Of a stretch of DNA of 64,000 nucleotides, positions 35,165-44,332 are shown one piece after another (the stretch's first letter is position 1; each line of letters opens with the position of its first letter). Position numbers and translations under genes: made by a program. The notes under the pieces were generated by a model that saw only the letters and a program-made list of their open reading frames with translations, did no database searches and was not told the origin of the DNA. This DNA is from Cumulibacter soli. Its GTDB lineage: Bacteria > Actinomycetota > Actinomycetes > Mycobacteriales > Antricoccaceae. The DNA is taken from NCBI RefSeq assembly GCF_004382795.1, contig NZ_SMSG01000003.1:310001-374000 (forward strand), in the 5' to 3' direction.

Positions 35165-37270
35165 GTGCGAGCGAAGACAGATTTGATACCGACCCATGGC
35201 ACCTTCGAGGTGATCAGCGAGTACGAACCGTCCGGTGACCAACCGACCGCTATTCGCGATCTGGAACGTCGGATCAAGGCGGGCGAACAGAACGTGGTGC
35301 TGCTGGGCGCCACGGGAACCGGTAAGTCCGCGACCACCGCGTGGCTGATCGAGAAGTTGCAGCGCCCGACGTTGGTCATGGCGCATAACAAGACCCTTGC
35401 CGCGCAGCTGGCGAACGAGTTCCGCGAGTTGCTGCCGAACAACGCCGTCGAGTACTTCGTGTCGTACTACGACTACTACCAGCCTGAGGCTTACGTTCCG
35501 CAGACCGATACGTATATCGAGAAGGATTCGTCGGTCAATGAAGAGGTCGAACGGTTGCGGCACAAGGCGACCATGTCCTTGTTGACCAGACGGGACGTGG
35601 TCGTGGTGGCTACCGTGTCGTGCATTTACGGTCTCGGCACGCCACAGGAGTACATCGACGCGTCGGCGCGGCTGCGGGTGGGCGAGGAGTACGACCGAGA
35701 GCAGTTGTTGCGGCGCCTGGTGGACATGCAGTACACCCGCAATGACATCGCGTTCAGCCGCGGTACGTTCCGCGTGCGTGGCGACACGATCGAGGTAATT
35801 CCTGCCTACGAGGAACTCGCCGTGCGGATCGAGATGTTCGGCGACGAGGTCGAGCACCTGTATCGGCTGAATCCGCTCACCGGCGAAGTGGTGTCTGAGA
35901 CTGACGAGATCTTCATCTTCCCCGCCACCCACTACGCCGCCGGACCGGAGGCGGTCGAGCGCGCGGTCAAGGGAATCGAATCCGAGCTTGAGCAGCGCTT
36001 GGCCGAACTCGAACGACAGAACAAGATGCTCGAGGCGCAGCGGTTACGCATGCGCACTCAGTACGACGTCGAGATGATCCGGCAGGTCGGGTTCTGTTCC
36101 GGGATCGAGAACTATTCGCGGCACCTGGATGGTCGAGAGCCGGGTTCGGCGCCATCGTGCCTGCTTGATTACTTCCCGGAGGATTTCCTGCTGGTCATCG
36201 ACGAGTCGCATCAGACGGTGCCGCAAATCGGCGCGATGTACGAGGGAGACATGTCCCGCAAGCGCACCCTCGTCGACCACGGGTTCCGGCTACCGAGTGC
36301 GGTCGACAACCGGCCGTTGAAGTTTGAGGAGTTCACCGAACGGATCGGGCAGACCGTCTACCTGTCGGCGACGCCGGCGCGGTACGAGTTGGATCTGGCG
36401 AAAGGGGAGTACGTCGAGCAGGTGATCCGACCCACCGGCCTCATCGATCCGGAAATCGTCGTCAAACCGACGAAGGGTCAGATCGACGACCTCGTGCATG
36501 AGATCCGCACTCGCAGCGAGAAGAACGAACGCGTCTTGGTCACCACGCTGACCAAAAAGATGGCCGAGGACCTCACGGATTACCTGTTGGAGTTAGGAAT
36601 ACGGGTGCGCTACCTGCATTCCGAGGTCGACACGTTGCGCCGCGTTGAACTGCTGAAGGAACTTCGCAAAGGCGAATTCGACGTGCTCGTCGGTATCAAC
36701 TTGCTGCGTGAGGGGCTCGATCTGCCGGAAGTGTCGCTGGTGTCCATCCTGGATGCCGACAAGGAAGGGTTCCTGCGCAGCGGTACGTCGCTGATCCAAA
36801 CGATCGGCCGCGCGGCGCGCAACGTGTCCGGGCAGGTGCACATGTACGCCGACACGATCACGCCCTCGATGGCGCAGGCGATCGACGAGACGGCGCGACG
36901 TCGCGAGAAGCAGCGACGGTACAACGAAGAAAATGGGATCGACCCGCAACCGCTGCGCAAGAAGATCGTCGACATCCTGGACGGCATTTATCAAGAGGCG
37001 GACGAGGAACTTCCGGTAGGCGGTAGCGGTCGATCACAGTCCCGCGGCAAGAAGAGCGTGCCGGGTGGGTCCGGTGGGGAGATGTCCGGGGTAATTCCGC
37101 AGGATGTGCAGTCGCTGCCGCGGGCAGAGTTGGCGGACCTGATCGCGAAACTGCAAGAGCAGATGTTGACCGCAGCCCGAGAGTTGCAGTTCGAGCTTGC
37201 CGCGCGACTGCGTGATGAGATCGCCGACCTGAAGAAGGAACTGCGAAATATGGACCGCGCCGGCGTCTGA
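35165..37270 (+). CDS. uvrB: Excinuclease ABC subunit B
   Basis: Damage-verifying helicase-like subunit of nucleotide excision repair. The 701-residue protein has Walker [11 protein letters not shown] near residue 45, the beta-hairpin region [29 protein letters not shown] (about 98-126, shown as one block), DESHQTVPQ near 345, helicase motif [10 protein letters not shown] near 546, and a C-terminal UVR domain ([19 protein letters not shown]...) that contacts UvrC. GTG 35165 gives the standard start ([15 protein letters not shown]). uvrA and uvrC follow 11-14 kb downstream on the same strand. Confidence 0.97.
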   Translation: MRAKTDLIPTHGTFEVISEYEPSGDQPTAIRDLERRIKAGEQNVVLLGATGTGKSATTAWLIEKLQRPTLVMAHNKTLAAQLANEFRELLPNNAVEYFVSYYDYYQPEAYVPQTDTYIEKDSSVNEEVERLRHKATMSLLTRRDVVVVATVSCIYGLGTPQEYIDASARLRVGEEYDREQLLRRLVDMQYTRNDIAFSRGTFRVRGDTIEVIPAYEELAVRIEMFGDEVEHLYRLNPLTGEVVSETDEIFIFPATHYAAGPEAVERAVKGIESELEQRLAELERQNKMLEAQRLRMRTQYDVEMIRQVGFCSGIENYSRHLDGREPGSAPSCLLDYFPEDFLLVIDESHQTVPQIGAMYEGDMSRKRTLVDHGFRLPSAVDNRPLKFEEFTERIGQTVYLSATPARYELDLAKGEYVEQVIRPTGLIDPEIVVKPTKGQIDDLVHEIRTRSEKNERVLVTTLTKKMAEDLTDYLLELGIRVRYLHSEVDTLRRVELLKELRKGEFDVLVGINLLREGLDLPEVSLVSILDADKEGFLRSGTSLIQTIGRAARNVSGQVHMYADTITPSMAQAIDETARRREKQRRYNEENGIDPQPLRKKIVDILDGIYQEADEELPVGGSGRSQSRGKKSVPGGSGGEMSGVIPQDVQSLPRAELADLIAKLQEQMLTAARELQFELAARLRDEIADLKKELRNMDRAGV

Positions 37271-37299
37271 TCCGGACACGGAATCGAGGTGGCAGGCAG

Positions 37300-37776
37300 T
37301 TACATCAGGCCGGCGGCGTACGCCCCGAGTGTGCTGGCCAACTCGCTGATCTCGGCGCGGGTGTCAGCATCGGGATCACCACAGACCACGATCGGATCGG
37401 CGACCGGGCGCCACTGCATTCCGGTGGTGATCGCCTCCAGCGCCCGCAATGCACCTGACGCATCGCTGTTGGAGTGCAGAACCGCGGCGTACGGCAATGA
37501 CTTCGTGGCTTCCAGACACGGGTAATAGATCTGGTCGAAGTAATGCTTCATGGCGCCGGCGAGATAGCCGATGTTCACCGGGCACAGCAAGATCACCCCG
37601 TTGGCGCTGAGCGTGTCGTGCGCTCCCGCCGTCAGCGCCGGCAGTGTCGTTACCTCCAGGCCAGCGAGCTCGTCAATAGCCAGTCCGTCGGCGACGGACT
37701 CGGCGACGGCCGCCGTACCGATCGACACCGTGTGGTGTACGACGAGCACCCGGCCCGCTTCGGCTTCCTGGGTCAT
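37300..37776 (-). CDS. Flavodoxin-like family protein
   Basis: A 158-residue flavodoxin fold, probably an FMN-dependent NAD(P)H oxidoreductase-like protein. Evidence is VLVVHHTVSIGTAAVAESVADGL near residues 10-32, where the phosphate-binding loop normally lies, then GVILLCPVNIGYLAGAMKHYFDQIYYP near 60 and a closing C-terminal helix. The N-terminal loop (HHTVSIGTA) keeps only part of the usual flavodoxin T/S-G-T pattern. AGGAGCG precedes ATG 37776. It converges with uvrB and diverges from the amidase gene. The physiological role is unknown. Confidence 0.75.
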   Translation of the reverse strand: MTQEAEAGRVLVVHHTVSIGTAAVAESVADGLAIDELAGLEVTTLPALTAGAHDTLSANGVILLCPVNIGYLAGAMKHYFDQIYYPCLEATKSLPYAAVLHSNSDASGALRALEAITTGMQWRPVADPIVVCGDPDADTRAEISELASTLGAYAAGLM

Positions 37777-37847
37777 GACAGTTCCACGCTCCTGTTCAGC
37801 TGGCGCACCCGCCCTGGGCTCATTTCTGCCGCCCACCATGCCACGGT

Positions 37848-37860
37848 TAGAGTGCGGAAC
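37848..37860 (+). promoter_or_regulatory. Leaderless -10 box of the amidase gene
   Basis: TAGAGT at 37848-37853 followed by 7 nt and ATG 37861; no ribosome binding site. Confidence 0.5.
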
Positions 37861-39195
37861 ATGATCGAGCAGTCCCTACGCGGTCCGTTCTACGGTAAGA
37901 GCCTGACCGACATCCGAGCAATGGTCGATGAGCGATCCGTTCTCGCCGTCGCCGTCGAAACACTGGATGCGATCGAGCGCACCCAGCCCGATCTGAATGC
38001 GTTCGTGCATGTTGATCGCGAGCGGGTGCTGGCCGATGCGGCCGCACTCGATGCCACGACGGGTCAGCGCGGCCCCCTGCACGGCGTCCCCGTCGGGATC
38101 AAAGACCTTATCGACGTAGCCGGATGGCCGGTGACATCCGGGTCGCGCCTGCTGGCCCGACGCATTGCGCAGACTGACGCGGAGGTGGTGACGAGCCTGC
38201 GCGCGGCGGGAGCGTTGATCGTCGGCATGACCTTGACGCATGAGTTTGCGTTCGGCGGGACCGGGGACGTCAGCAAAGACGGCGCCGCCCGAAATCCGCA
38301 CGATCTCGGGCGGATGACCGGCGGCTCGAGCGCCGGCAGCGGAGCGGTCAGTGCGGCCGGTCTGGTCCCATTGGCCTTGGGTACGGACACCGGTGGGTCG
38401 GTGCGCATTCCGTCAGCGTTCTGCGGGGCGGTGGGGATCAAGACCGCGTACGGCGACGTCCCCTCGACGGGCAGCCAGGATCTTGCGCCGAACTTGGACA
38501 CGATCGGCGTACTCGCCGGCGACGCGGACGTCGCGTGGGCGGGATGGTCGGTACTGACCGGGAAACCGGTTCCCGAGGCTGTCGCGCCAACGTGGTCCTG
38601 GCTGAATATTGATCGAGTCCCACTCATCGACCCCGCGGTCGCGGCGTTGGTGCGTGAGGTGTTCGATGCGGCCAGCGACGATGCCACGGCAGAGGTGTCG
38701 CTGGGTAACTGGCCCGAGATGCGCAGCGTGGCGGCATCGGTGATGAATCGCGAAGCGTACGACGTACACGCCCATCAGCTTGATGAGCGTCGCGATGATT
38801 ACGAGCCTTCGACGTGGGCGCGTATCGACGCGGGACGACGCGTGAGCGATGAGCAGTACGCCGCCGCCCGGGCGCAGCAGGCCGCCTGGCGGCAGTCGCT
38901 GATCGATTTTCTGGAGCCGAATCAAGTCCTGGTGTCGCCGACGGTCGGGGTAACGGCGCCGCGGATAGGTGAGCGGGATATGACCGTTGGCGGCCACAAC
39001 GGGAACAGTTCGCAGATTGCCGCCAACCTGACGGTGCGGTGGAACCTGGCGGGCTTTCCCGGTGCGAGTGTTCCGGCGGGTGAGATTGACGGGCTCCCGG
39101 TGGGCCTGCAAATCATCACCACGCCTGGGCAGGAGGGCGCGCTGCGGGCGGCGATCGCTCGGGTGCGCGACGTTGTGGCACCTCGCGGCGACTGA
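37861..39195 (+). CDS. Amidase signature family enzyme
   Basis: Hydrolyses a carboxamide; the family includes GatA, acetamidases and aryl-amidases. The 444-residue protein has the Ser-cisSer-Lys triad in order: lysine in VGIKDLIDVAG near residue 80, the signature GGSSAGSGAVSA near 156-167 with the bridging serine, and DTGGSVRIPS near 175 with the nucleophile. No GatB or GatC gene adjoins it, so it is unlikely to be the tRNA amidotransferase subunit. The substrate is not predictable from sequence. Confidence 0.9.
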   Translation: MIEQSLRGPFYGKSLTDIRAMVDERSVLAVAVETLDAIERTQPDLNAFVHVDRERVLADAAALDATTGQRGPLHGVPVGIKDLIDVAGWPVTSGSRLLARRIAQTDAEVVTSLRAAGALIVGMTLTHEFAFGGTGDVSKDGAARNPHDLGRMTGGSSAGSGAVSAAGLVPLALGTDTGGSVRIPSAFCGAVGIKTAYGDVPSTGSQDLAPNLDTIGVLAGDADVAWAGWSVLTGKPVPEAVAPTWSWLNIDRVPLIDPAVAALVREVFDAASDDATAEVSLGNWPEMRSVAASVMNREAYDVHAHQLDERRDDYEPSTWARIDAGRRVSDEQYAAARAQQAAWRQSLIDFLEPNQVLVSPTVGVTAPRIGERDMTVGGHNGNSSQIAANLTVRWNLAGFPGASVPAGEIDGLPVGLQIITTPGQEGALRAAIARVRDVVAPRGD

Positions 39196-39210
39196 TCCAG
39201 GACGTGGGGG

Positions 39211-39216
39211 CATAAT
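39211..39216 (+). promoter_or_regulatory. Candidate -10 element ahead of the terC riboswitch
   Basis: CATAAT, one mismatch from TATAAT. A transcript starting about 7 nt later would begin just before the aptamer. No convincing -35 element was seen. Confidence 0.4.
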
Positions 39217-39226
39217 GTCCTAGTCC

Positions 39227-39330
39227 AGTTGGAGGGGAGTATTCCCGCACACCACACTCGTCACCACGGTCGGTTCGCGCCGACCCGGGTTGGTGGCCGC
39301 CCATGACGGCGGTGGAAGAGACCTCCGGAT
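39227..39330 (+). promoter_or_regulatory. yybP-ykoY manganese riboswitch
   Basis: The 5' strand reads TTGGAGGGGAGTA (39229-39241), with the hallmark GGGGAGTA loop, and the 3' strand GGAAGAGACCTCC (39313-39325). GGAGG pairs with CCTCC to form P1, as in known manganese sensors. A candidate expression-platform hairpin (CGCCGC near 39343 with GCGGCG near 39370, enclosing GCAGGACAGTCCTGC) follows just before the terC start. TerC-type exporters are known targets of this riboswitch class. Confidence 0.85.
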
Positions 39331-39378
39331 CGACAGCAACGCCGCGCGCAGGACAGTCCTGCCCACGAGCGGCGTGCC

Positions 39379-40467
39379 GTGAGCCGGAAGGTACCTGCAT
39401 TGCTGAACCAAACCAGCGAGATCCTCGCGTCCACTAACCCGGAAACCGGCCAGCCGTATTTCCCCTGGTGGGTCTGGGCGATCACGATCGTCGCCGTGCT
39501 CGCCGTGATGGCCGTGGACCTGTTCGTGGTGGACCGCGACCCGCATGAGGTAGGCCCAAAAGAGGCCGGCCGGTGGGTGATCTTCTACATCTCGCTAGCA
39601 GTCGTATTCGGGCTAGGGATGTGGGCCTTGGTGGACGGTCAACATTCCATTGAGTTCTTCTCGGGCTGGATCACCGAATATTCGCTGAGCGTCGACAACC
39701 TGTTCGTGTTCGTACTGATCATGAGCTCGTTCGCGGTGCCGAAGATTCACCAGCATCGGGTGCTACTGATCGGCATTTTGATCGCGCTGGTGCTGCGCAC
39801 CATCTTTATCGCGGCGGGGTCTGCGATCATCTCCAGTTTCCAGTGGGTCTTCTTCATCTTCGGCGGCTTCCTGCTGTACACCGCATGGAAGCTCGCCTTC
39901 AAGAAGGAAGATGAGGACGAAGAGTACCAAGAAAGCAAGCTGATCCGCACGGTCCGCAAGATCTACCCGGTGACCGACGATTATCACGGGTCGAAGTCCA
40001 TCGTGAAGATCAACGGCAAGCGGTGGCTGACGCCGATGTTCATCGTGATGCTGGCGATCGGATCTACCGATCTGCTGTTCGCGCTCGACTCGATTCCGGC
40101 GATCTTCGGGCTTACCAAGGAGCCGTACATCGTCTTCACCGCGAACGCGTTCGCACTCATGGGCCTACGTCAACTCTACTTCCTGATCGGTGGCCTGCTC
40201 GACCGCTTGGTGTACCTCTCACACGGTCTGGCCATCATCCTCGGCTTTATCGGCGTCAAGCTGATCTTCGAGGCAATGGCTGCGGTGGGCATCGACTGGG
40301 CGCCGCACATTGGCATTGAGATTTCGCTGGGCGTGATAGTCGGGGTGCTGTTGCTGACCACCGTGCTCAGTCTGCGCAAGTCGAACAAGGACAAGGAACT
40401 GCTGGCTCGAGACGAAGCCGAAGTCGCGGCGCGGTTGGACGGCGACGGTACGACCGGAAACGCCTAG
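39379..40467 (+). CDS. TerC family integral membrane protein (probable Mn2+ exporter)
   Basis: A 362-residue membrane protein with about eight to nine helices and the TerC signature segments EYSLSVDNLFVFVLIM near residue 96 and GSTDLLFALDSIPAIFGLT near 228, each with the acidic residues thought to bind metal. A charged cytoplasmic loop (KKEDEDEEYQESK) lies between the halves. The GTG at 39379 is used here; a TTG at 39400 is an alternative. The upstream manganese riboswitch argues for manganese efflux, possibly to metallate exported proteins, rather than tellurium resistance. Confidence 0.9.
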   Translation: MSRKVPALLNQTSEILASTNPETGQPYFPWWVWAITIVAVLAVMAVDLFVVDRDPHEVGPKEAGRWVIFYISLAVVFGLGMWALVDGQHSIEFFSGWITEYSLSVDNLFVFVLIMSSFAVPKIHQHRVLLIGILIALVLRTIFIAAGSAIISSFQWVFFIFGGFLLYTAWKLAFKKEDEDEEYQESKLIRTVRKIYPVTDDYHGSKSIVKINGKRWLTPMFIVMLAIGSTDLLFALDSIPAIFGLTKEPYIVFTANAFALMGLRQLYFLIGGLLDRLVYLSHGLAIILGFIGVKLIFEAMAAVGIDWAPHIGIEISLGVIVGVLLLTTVLSLRKSNKDKELLARDEAEVAARLDGDGTTGNA

Positions 40468-40477
40468 CACGCGTGCT

Positions 40478-40507
40478 GCTGGCCCCGCCGTTTCTCTCGG
40501 GGTCAGC
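40478..40507. terminator. Bidirectional terminator-like hairpin between terC and otsB
   Basis: GCTGGCCCCG at 40478-40487 pairs with CGGGGTCAGC at 40498-40507 (one G-T pair) around a 10-nt T-rich loop. It sits between two convergent genes and reaches 5 nt into the otsB 3' end. Confidence 0.6.
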
Positions 40508-41279
40508 GCACGCGACGGGCGTCGGCCAACGCGGTGAGGAACTGTGCGACGGCGGCGGTGTCGGCAATTCGCAGTGTGGCGCAGGTCGGGCCGGGTCCAA
40601 CCTTGACCCCTACATCTCTGCCGCGCAAGCGTGCGAAGGCGTCCTCGTCGGTGACGTCGTCGCCAAGGAACACCACGACCGTCGCACCGAGTCGATCGCG
40701 CAACTGGTCCAGAGCGGCGCCCTTGCCGGTATGTACCGCGGCGACCTCAACGACCTTCTTGCCCTCGGTGACGTGTACGCCCTCGATCGAGGCCGGTCCG
40801 GCTTCGATGTCGGTGAGAATCGCGGCGATGTTCGAGTCTGTGGCGTGCCGATAGTGAATCGCCGTACTCACCGGTTTGCGCTCGACCTCGACGCCATGGT
40901 GCGCATTGGCAACGAGGTCCGCGGCCCGGTTGATGTGCGCGAGACGCTCGGTGTCCGTGGCGGAGAGTGTGGATTCGAGTCCCGACTCGAATTCCAGCCC
41001 GTGTGATCCAACCAGATTCGTCGTTCCATAGAGCCCGGTGAGCTCACGCAACACATCCAATGCGCGGCCAGAAATGACGGCGGTATCGGTGTGCGGCTGG
41101 GCCGCGAGATCGCGCAGCGCCGCAACGGACTCCGGTTCGGGACGGGCGTCGGCGGGCACCGGCACGATCTGTGCCATGGTGCCATCGAAATCGGAGGCCA
41201 CGAGCAGGATCTCGGCGGCCGCGAGGTCGCCAATGGCGCGTAGCGCCTCTGCCGGCAACACAGTGCGCGCTACGTTCAC
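40503..41279 (-). CDS. otsB: Trehalose-6-phosphate phosphatase
   Basis: HAD-superfamily enzyme that dephosphorylates trehalose 6-phosphate. The 258-residue protein has motif I SDFDGTMA near residues 29-36 with the nucleophilic aspartate, motif II VISGR near 69, the substrate-cap region VGSHGLEFE near 91, and the final FLGDDVTDEDAF motif near 206. GTG 41279 overlaps the otsA stop as GTGA, so the synthase and phosphatase are made together. The second aspartate of motif I (DxD) is present as DFD. Confidence 0.93.
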   Translation of the reverse strand: MNVARTVLPAEALRAIGDLAAAEILLVASDFDGTMAQIVPVPADARPEPESVAALRDLAAQPHTDTAVISGRALDVLRELTGLYGTTNLVGSHGLEFESGLESTLSATDTERLAHINRAADLVANAHHGVEVERKPVSTAIHYRHATDSNIAAILTDIEAGPASIEGVHVTEGKKVVEVAAVHTGKGAALDQLRDRLGATVVVFLGDDVTDEDAFARLRGRDVGVKVGPGPTCATLRIADTAAVAQFLTALADARRVR

Positions 41280-42712
41280 GCTCCAGAGTCCTTTCGGCTG
41301 CGCTGATGGGCGTCGTCCATGTAATCGACGTACGTGCGTGCCCAGGAGGCGACGTCGTTTCGGTGAATCTGGCGTTGCAATGTCCGTATCCGTCTACGCT
41401 TTTCTTCATCGTCGGCCTGCAGCGCGGCGAGGTAGGTGTTCTTGAGCCCTTCGATGTCGTACGGGTTCACGCGAAATGCTTGTCGCAGTTCCAGCGCAGA
41501 CCCGGCAAACTCTGACAGCACCAATGCGCCAGTGCCGTCCAATCGGCATACGACGTACTCCTTGGCCACCAGATTCATCCCATCGCGGAACGGTGTGACG
41601 AGCATCAGGTCGGCTGCGAGATACAACGCGACAATCTCTTCGCGTGGCAGCGAGCGGTGAATGTAGACGACTGCCGGGCGGCCAACGCTGCCGTAGGCAC
41701 CATTGATGCGGCCGACGGTGCGTTCGACGTTCTCGCGCAGCAACCGGTACGCCTCGACGCGTTCTCGACTTGGCGTTGCAACCTGGATCATCACCGTGCT
41801 GTCAGGGTCCACCTTGCGCTCGAGCAGCAATTCCTCGAATGCCTCTAATCGGGTGCCAATTCCCTTGGTGTAGTCCAACCGGTCAATGCCGAGCAGGATG
41901 TGGTCGGGATTGCCAAGCTCGGCGCGGATCTGCGCGGCACGTCGCTGTACCGACTCAGTGGCCGCGAGTTCGGCGAAACTATCGACGTCGATCGAGATCG
42001 GGAAGCTGTGCGCACGAACCACGCGTGTGTCGACCGGAACCGCGCCCCGAGCGGGTTTGAGGCCGAGCAGACTGCGCGTAAGCCGCAGGAAGTTTCCGGA
42101 ACCGCCGGGGGTCTGAAAACCGACCAGATCCGCGCCAAGCAGCCCTTCGATGATCTGAGTCCGCCACGGGAGTTGGCTGAACAACTCGTTCGGTGGAAAT
42201 GGGATATGGAGGAAGAACCCGATGCGCAGGTCCCGTCGCAGTTCACGCAGCATCGCCGGTACGAGTTGTAACTGGTAATCGTGCACCCACACGAATGCGC
42301 CGGGTGCCGCGACGCGCGCGGCAGCCTCAGCGAACCGTCGATTGACGCGTACGTAGGCATTCCACCAATGTCGGTGATACTCGGCCGGAACGATGGCGTC
42401 GTGATACAGCGGCCACAATGACGTGTTCGAGAAGCCTTCGTAGTACTCCTCGATATCGTCCTCAGTCAGCGGAACGGGGTGCAGTATCAGTCCGTCATTC
42501 TCAAAGGACGGCAACTGCTCGTCAGAACTCTCCGATGCGTCTCCGGTCCATCCGATCCACGCTGCCGAACCGGCCTGCTTACGCATCAGCGGCTCGACGG
42601 CGGTGACTAGACCACCAGGTGACCGACGCCAGGACTTTTGGCCGTCGTGCGCGACGACGCGGTCGACGGGGAGTCGGTTTGCTACGACGACGAAATCGCT
42701 CAGGGAGGACAC
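41276..42712 (-). CDS. otsA: Trehalose-6-phosphate synthase
   Basis: GT20 glycosyltransferase joining glucose from UDP- or ADP-glucose to glucose 6-phosphate. The 478-residue protein has the family's VVVANRLPV start, GWTGDASES near residue 50, FVWVHDYQLQLVPAMLRE near 140, GIDRLDYTKGI near 275 and DGMNLVAKEYV near 375. I set the start at GTG 42712, with TAATCT 7 nt upstream suggesting a leaderless message. GTG 42736 and an ATG at 42784 are in-frame alternatives. With otsB it forms the OtsAB route to the stress protectant trehalose. Confidence 0.93.
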   Translation of the reverse strand: MSSLSDFVVVANRLPVDRVVAHDGQKSWRRSPGGLVTAVEPLMRKQAGSAAWIGWTGDASESSDEQLPSFENDGLILHPVPLTEDDIEEYYEGFSNTSLWPLYHDAIVPAEYHRHWWNAYVRVNRRFAEAAARVAAPGAFVWVHDYQLQLVPAMLRELRRDLRIGFFLHIPFPPNELFSQLPWRTQIIEGLLGADLVGFQTPGGSGNFLRLTRSLLGLKPARGAVPVDTRVVRAHSFPISIDVDSFAELAATESVQRRAAQIRAELGNPDHILLGIDRLDYTKGIGTRLEAFEELLLERKVDPDSTVMIQVATPSRERVEAYRLLRENVERTVGRINGAYGSVGRPAVVYIHRSLPREEIVALYLAADLMLVTPFRDGMNLVAKEYVVCRLDGTGALVLSEFAGSALELRQAFRVNPYDIEGLKNTYLAALQADDEEKRRRIRTLQRQIHRNDVASWARTYVDYMDDAHQRSRKDSGA

Positions 42713-42725
42713 GTAATAGAGATTA
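42713..42725 (-). promoter_or_regulatory. Leaderless -10 box of otsA
   Basis: On the minus strand TAATCT (42725-42720) followed by 7 nt and GTG 42712. The region upstream has no convincing Shine-Dalgarno sequence. Confidence 0.4.
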
Positions 42726-42892
42726 CCTAGGTTCACACGATGCGGGACTCGGCCTCGGGACGGTCTGAGGTTCGGTGGCCCCAACTCCCCAGCATGCGCC
42801 GCAAACTCGCGTAGAACAAGACTGGTGGAGTGGGATTTTCAGTCGTACCCTCAGACATGTGAGGACGAACCGGACAGCGGTGTAACCCTTAC

Positions 42893-42992
42893 AGGCACGA
42901 AGCCCTCGGTGGTTGTCGAACGGCGGATCAGGACCCACAAGAGCGTCCCCGCATCGGTCGAAGGACCAGGACCCACCCCGGGCTTCGTGCCT
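42893..42992. repeat. Long inverted repeat I (13-bp arms)
   Basis: AGGCACGAAGCCC at 42893-42905 and its exact complement at 42980-42992, enclosing 74 nt. Inside, CAGGACCCAC occurs twice (about 42929 and 42967). Confidence 0.6.
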
Positions 42993-43163
42993 TCCTCTTT
43001 CCAGGCCGTTCGCTCGATCGGACTCGCCAGTTCGCCTTCGGTCTCAGCACCTCGAGCAACGCTGGACCGTGCTGGGACCGACTTCGCACATCTCGATCGC
43101 TGGTCGCCTGCTCTAGTGCCGCCTGGTCTCGTGCCGAACTGGCGGGTATCGACCAGAGTAGAG

Positions 43164-43252
43164 AGGAACGAGGTCCACGTAGCGGGGACCTCCGTAGGAC
43201 CTCAGTGTTGGTTCTCCTAGTCGCCACGACGGACCTCACGACCCTCGTTCCT
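43164..43252. repeat. Inverted repeat II with an inner alternative hairpin
   Basis: AGGAACGAGG at 43164-43173 and its exact complement at 43243-43252. Inside, GAGGTCC (43170-43176) can pair with GGACCTC at 43186-43192, 43197-43203 or 43231-43237, so the segment has mutually exclusive folds. Confidence 0.6.
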
Positions 43253-43326
43253 GGACTGAACGACCGCTAAGGTGGATTCGAGACTTACACGTACAGCGTT
43301 GGCGTGTTCGCACGAAGGGAAAATGA

Positions 43327-44115
43327 ATGAGCAAACAGTACGAACTGATTCTCACCGAGCAGCGGGACGCTGTCCTGCTGATCACGCTGAACCGGCCCGA
43401 CCGGATGAATGCATGGACACCGGCGATGAGCGCGGAGATGTCCGATGCGATCGAGGCCGCGAACGCCGACGACAGCATCGGCGCGATCGTTGTCACGGGT
43501 GCCGGGCGCGGTTTCTGCGCAGGCGCCGACATTGGCGCGGTCTTCGAGAAGAACCTCGAGGAGTCGGCCGACAAGGAGCCTGAGAAGCCGCAGGTGGGGG
43601 ACTGGGTCGCGCTGTGCCGCCGCTCGAAGCCGTTGATCGCCGCCGTGAACGGCCCGTCGATCGGTGTCGGGTTGACGATGATTCTGCCGTTCGATCAGAT
43701 CGTCGCATCGAGTACGGCGAAACTGTCCGCGCGCTTCGTGAAGATGGGGCTGGTTACGGAACTGGCGTCGTCCCACTACCTGATTTCGCGGTGCGGCTGG
43801 GGCGCGGGCAGCTGGCTTGCGCTGAGCGGTACGACGATTCTTGGTGATGAGGCGGCGCAGCTTGGCCTGGTCGACCGCGCTGTCGAGCCAGAACGTGTGC
43901 TTGAGGTTGCGATGGATATGGCGACCGAACTGTCCGGCAATCCGCCGGCCCAGTTGCGGTTTGTGAAGGAACTGCTGACTGCGAACGCGGTCGAGACCGA
44001 TTTGAACCTGATTCAGCAGCGCGAGCATGACCTGTTGGAGAAGTCGTACAAGACTCCGGATCACGCCGAGGCGATCGCGGCGTTCATGGAGAAACGTCCG
44101 CCAGTCTTCCGATAG
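43327..44115 (+). CDS. Enoyl-CoA hydratase/isomerase family protein
   Basis: Crotonase-fold enzyme, 262 residues, probably of fatty acid or CoA-ester catabolism. Oxyanion-hole segments are present: GRGFCAGADIGAV near residue 60 and NGPSIGVGLTMILPFDQIVAS near 109. The segment GLVTELASSHYL near 140 carries a glutamate where hydratases have a catalytic one. GAAGGGAAA precedes ATG 43327. Neighbours give no pathway: it follows the unexplained inverted-repeat segment and ends before a strong hairpin. A link with the acyl-CoA carboxylase cassette 28 kb away is possible but unsupported. Confidence 0.9.
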   Translation: MSKQYELILTEQRDAVLLITLNRPDRMNAWTPAMSAEMSDAIEAANADDSIGAIVVTGAGRGFCAGADIGAVFEKNLEESADKEPEKPQVGDWVALCRRSKPLIAAVNGPSIGVGLTMILPFDQIVASSTAKLSARFVKMGLVTELASSHYLISRCGWGAGSWLALSGTTILGDEAAQLGLVDRAVEPERVLEVAMDMATELSGNPPAQLRFVKELLTANAVETDLNLIQQREHDLLEKSYKTPDHAEAIAAFMEKRPPVFR

Positions 44116-44191
44116 CGAGTCAGGACCGCGGAGGTCAGCCTGATCTCGGGCAGGACGGTCGCGCCGAAGGTTGTGGTTACGGATCATATTG

Positions 44192-44229
44192 CGCCCGATG
44201 TTGCACCGACTACGGTGCGACATCGGGCG
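44192..44229. terminator. Terminator hairpin after the enoyl-CoA hydratase gene
   Basis: A 17-bp stem (44192-44208 with 44213-44229; one T-G pair) around the tetraloop ACTA. It lies between convergent genes, so it may stop transcription from both sides. No T-run follows. Confidence 0.7.
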
Positions 44230-44288
44230 TGACGTGTGCATAGGGCGCCCGTGGATACGGCACGGCGGATCCTCGCCGGACTTCTTGG

Positions 44289-44306
44289 GGTGGGCGCGAG
44301 CCCACC
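44289..44306. terminator. Second hairpin with a GCGA tetraloop
   Basis: GGTGGGC, GCGA, GCCCACC: a perfect 7-bp stem closed by a GNRA-type tetraloop, 27 nt before the 3' end of the minus-strand NHL gene. It is likely the terminator of that gene, complementing the hairpin at 44192. Confidence 0.55.
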
Positions 44307-44332
44307 ACCTAGTGTGTGGTCGGCCAGTGGGC

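Larger units (their letters stand above)
42726..43326. other. Intergenic segment of 0.6 kb with nested inverted repeats, no recognised gene
   Basis: Between the divergent otsA and echA genes. Open frames exist on both strands but none resembles a protein family. The segment holds a long hairpin with 13-bp arms (42893-42905 and 42980-42992), a second with 10-bp arms (43164-43173 and 43243-43252), three copies of GGACCTC that can each pair with GAGGTCC at 43170, and the direct repeat CAGGACCCAC twice. A structured leader or non-coding RNA is possible. Confidence 0.4.

Noticed and set aside
37861-39195. GatA subunit of the tRNA amidotransferase
   Set aside because: No gatB or gatC nearby and only the general amidase signature is seen; it is a stand-alone amidase.
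39379-40467. Tellurite resistance determinant
   Set aside because: TerC stands alone without other ter genes and is preceded by a manganese riboswitch, so manganese export is more likely.
42825-43239. Open frames of about 100-130 codons on both strands in the otsA/echA gap
   Set aside because: No recognisable domain, biased low-complexity composition, overlapping frames on both strands and no ribosome site; the inverted repeats explain the segment better.
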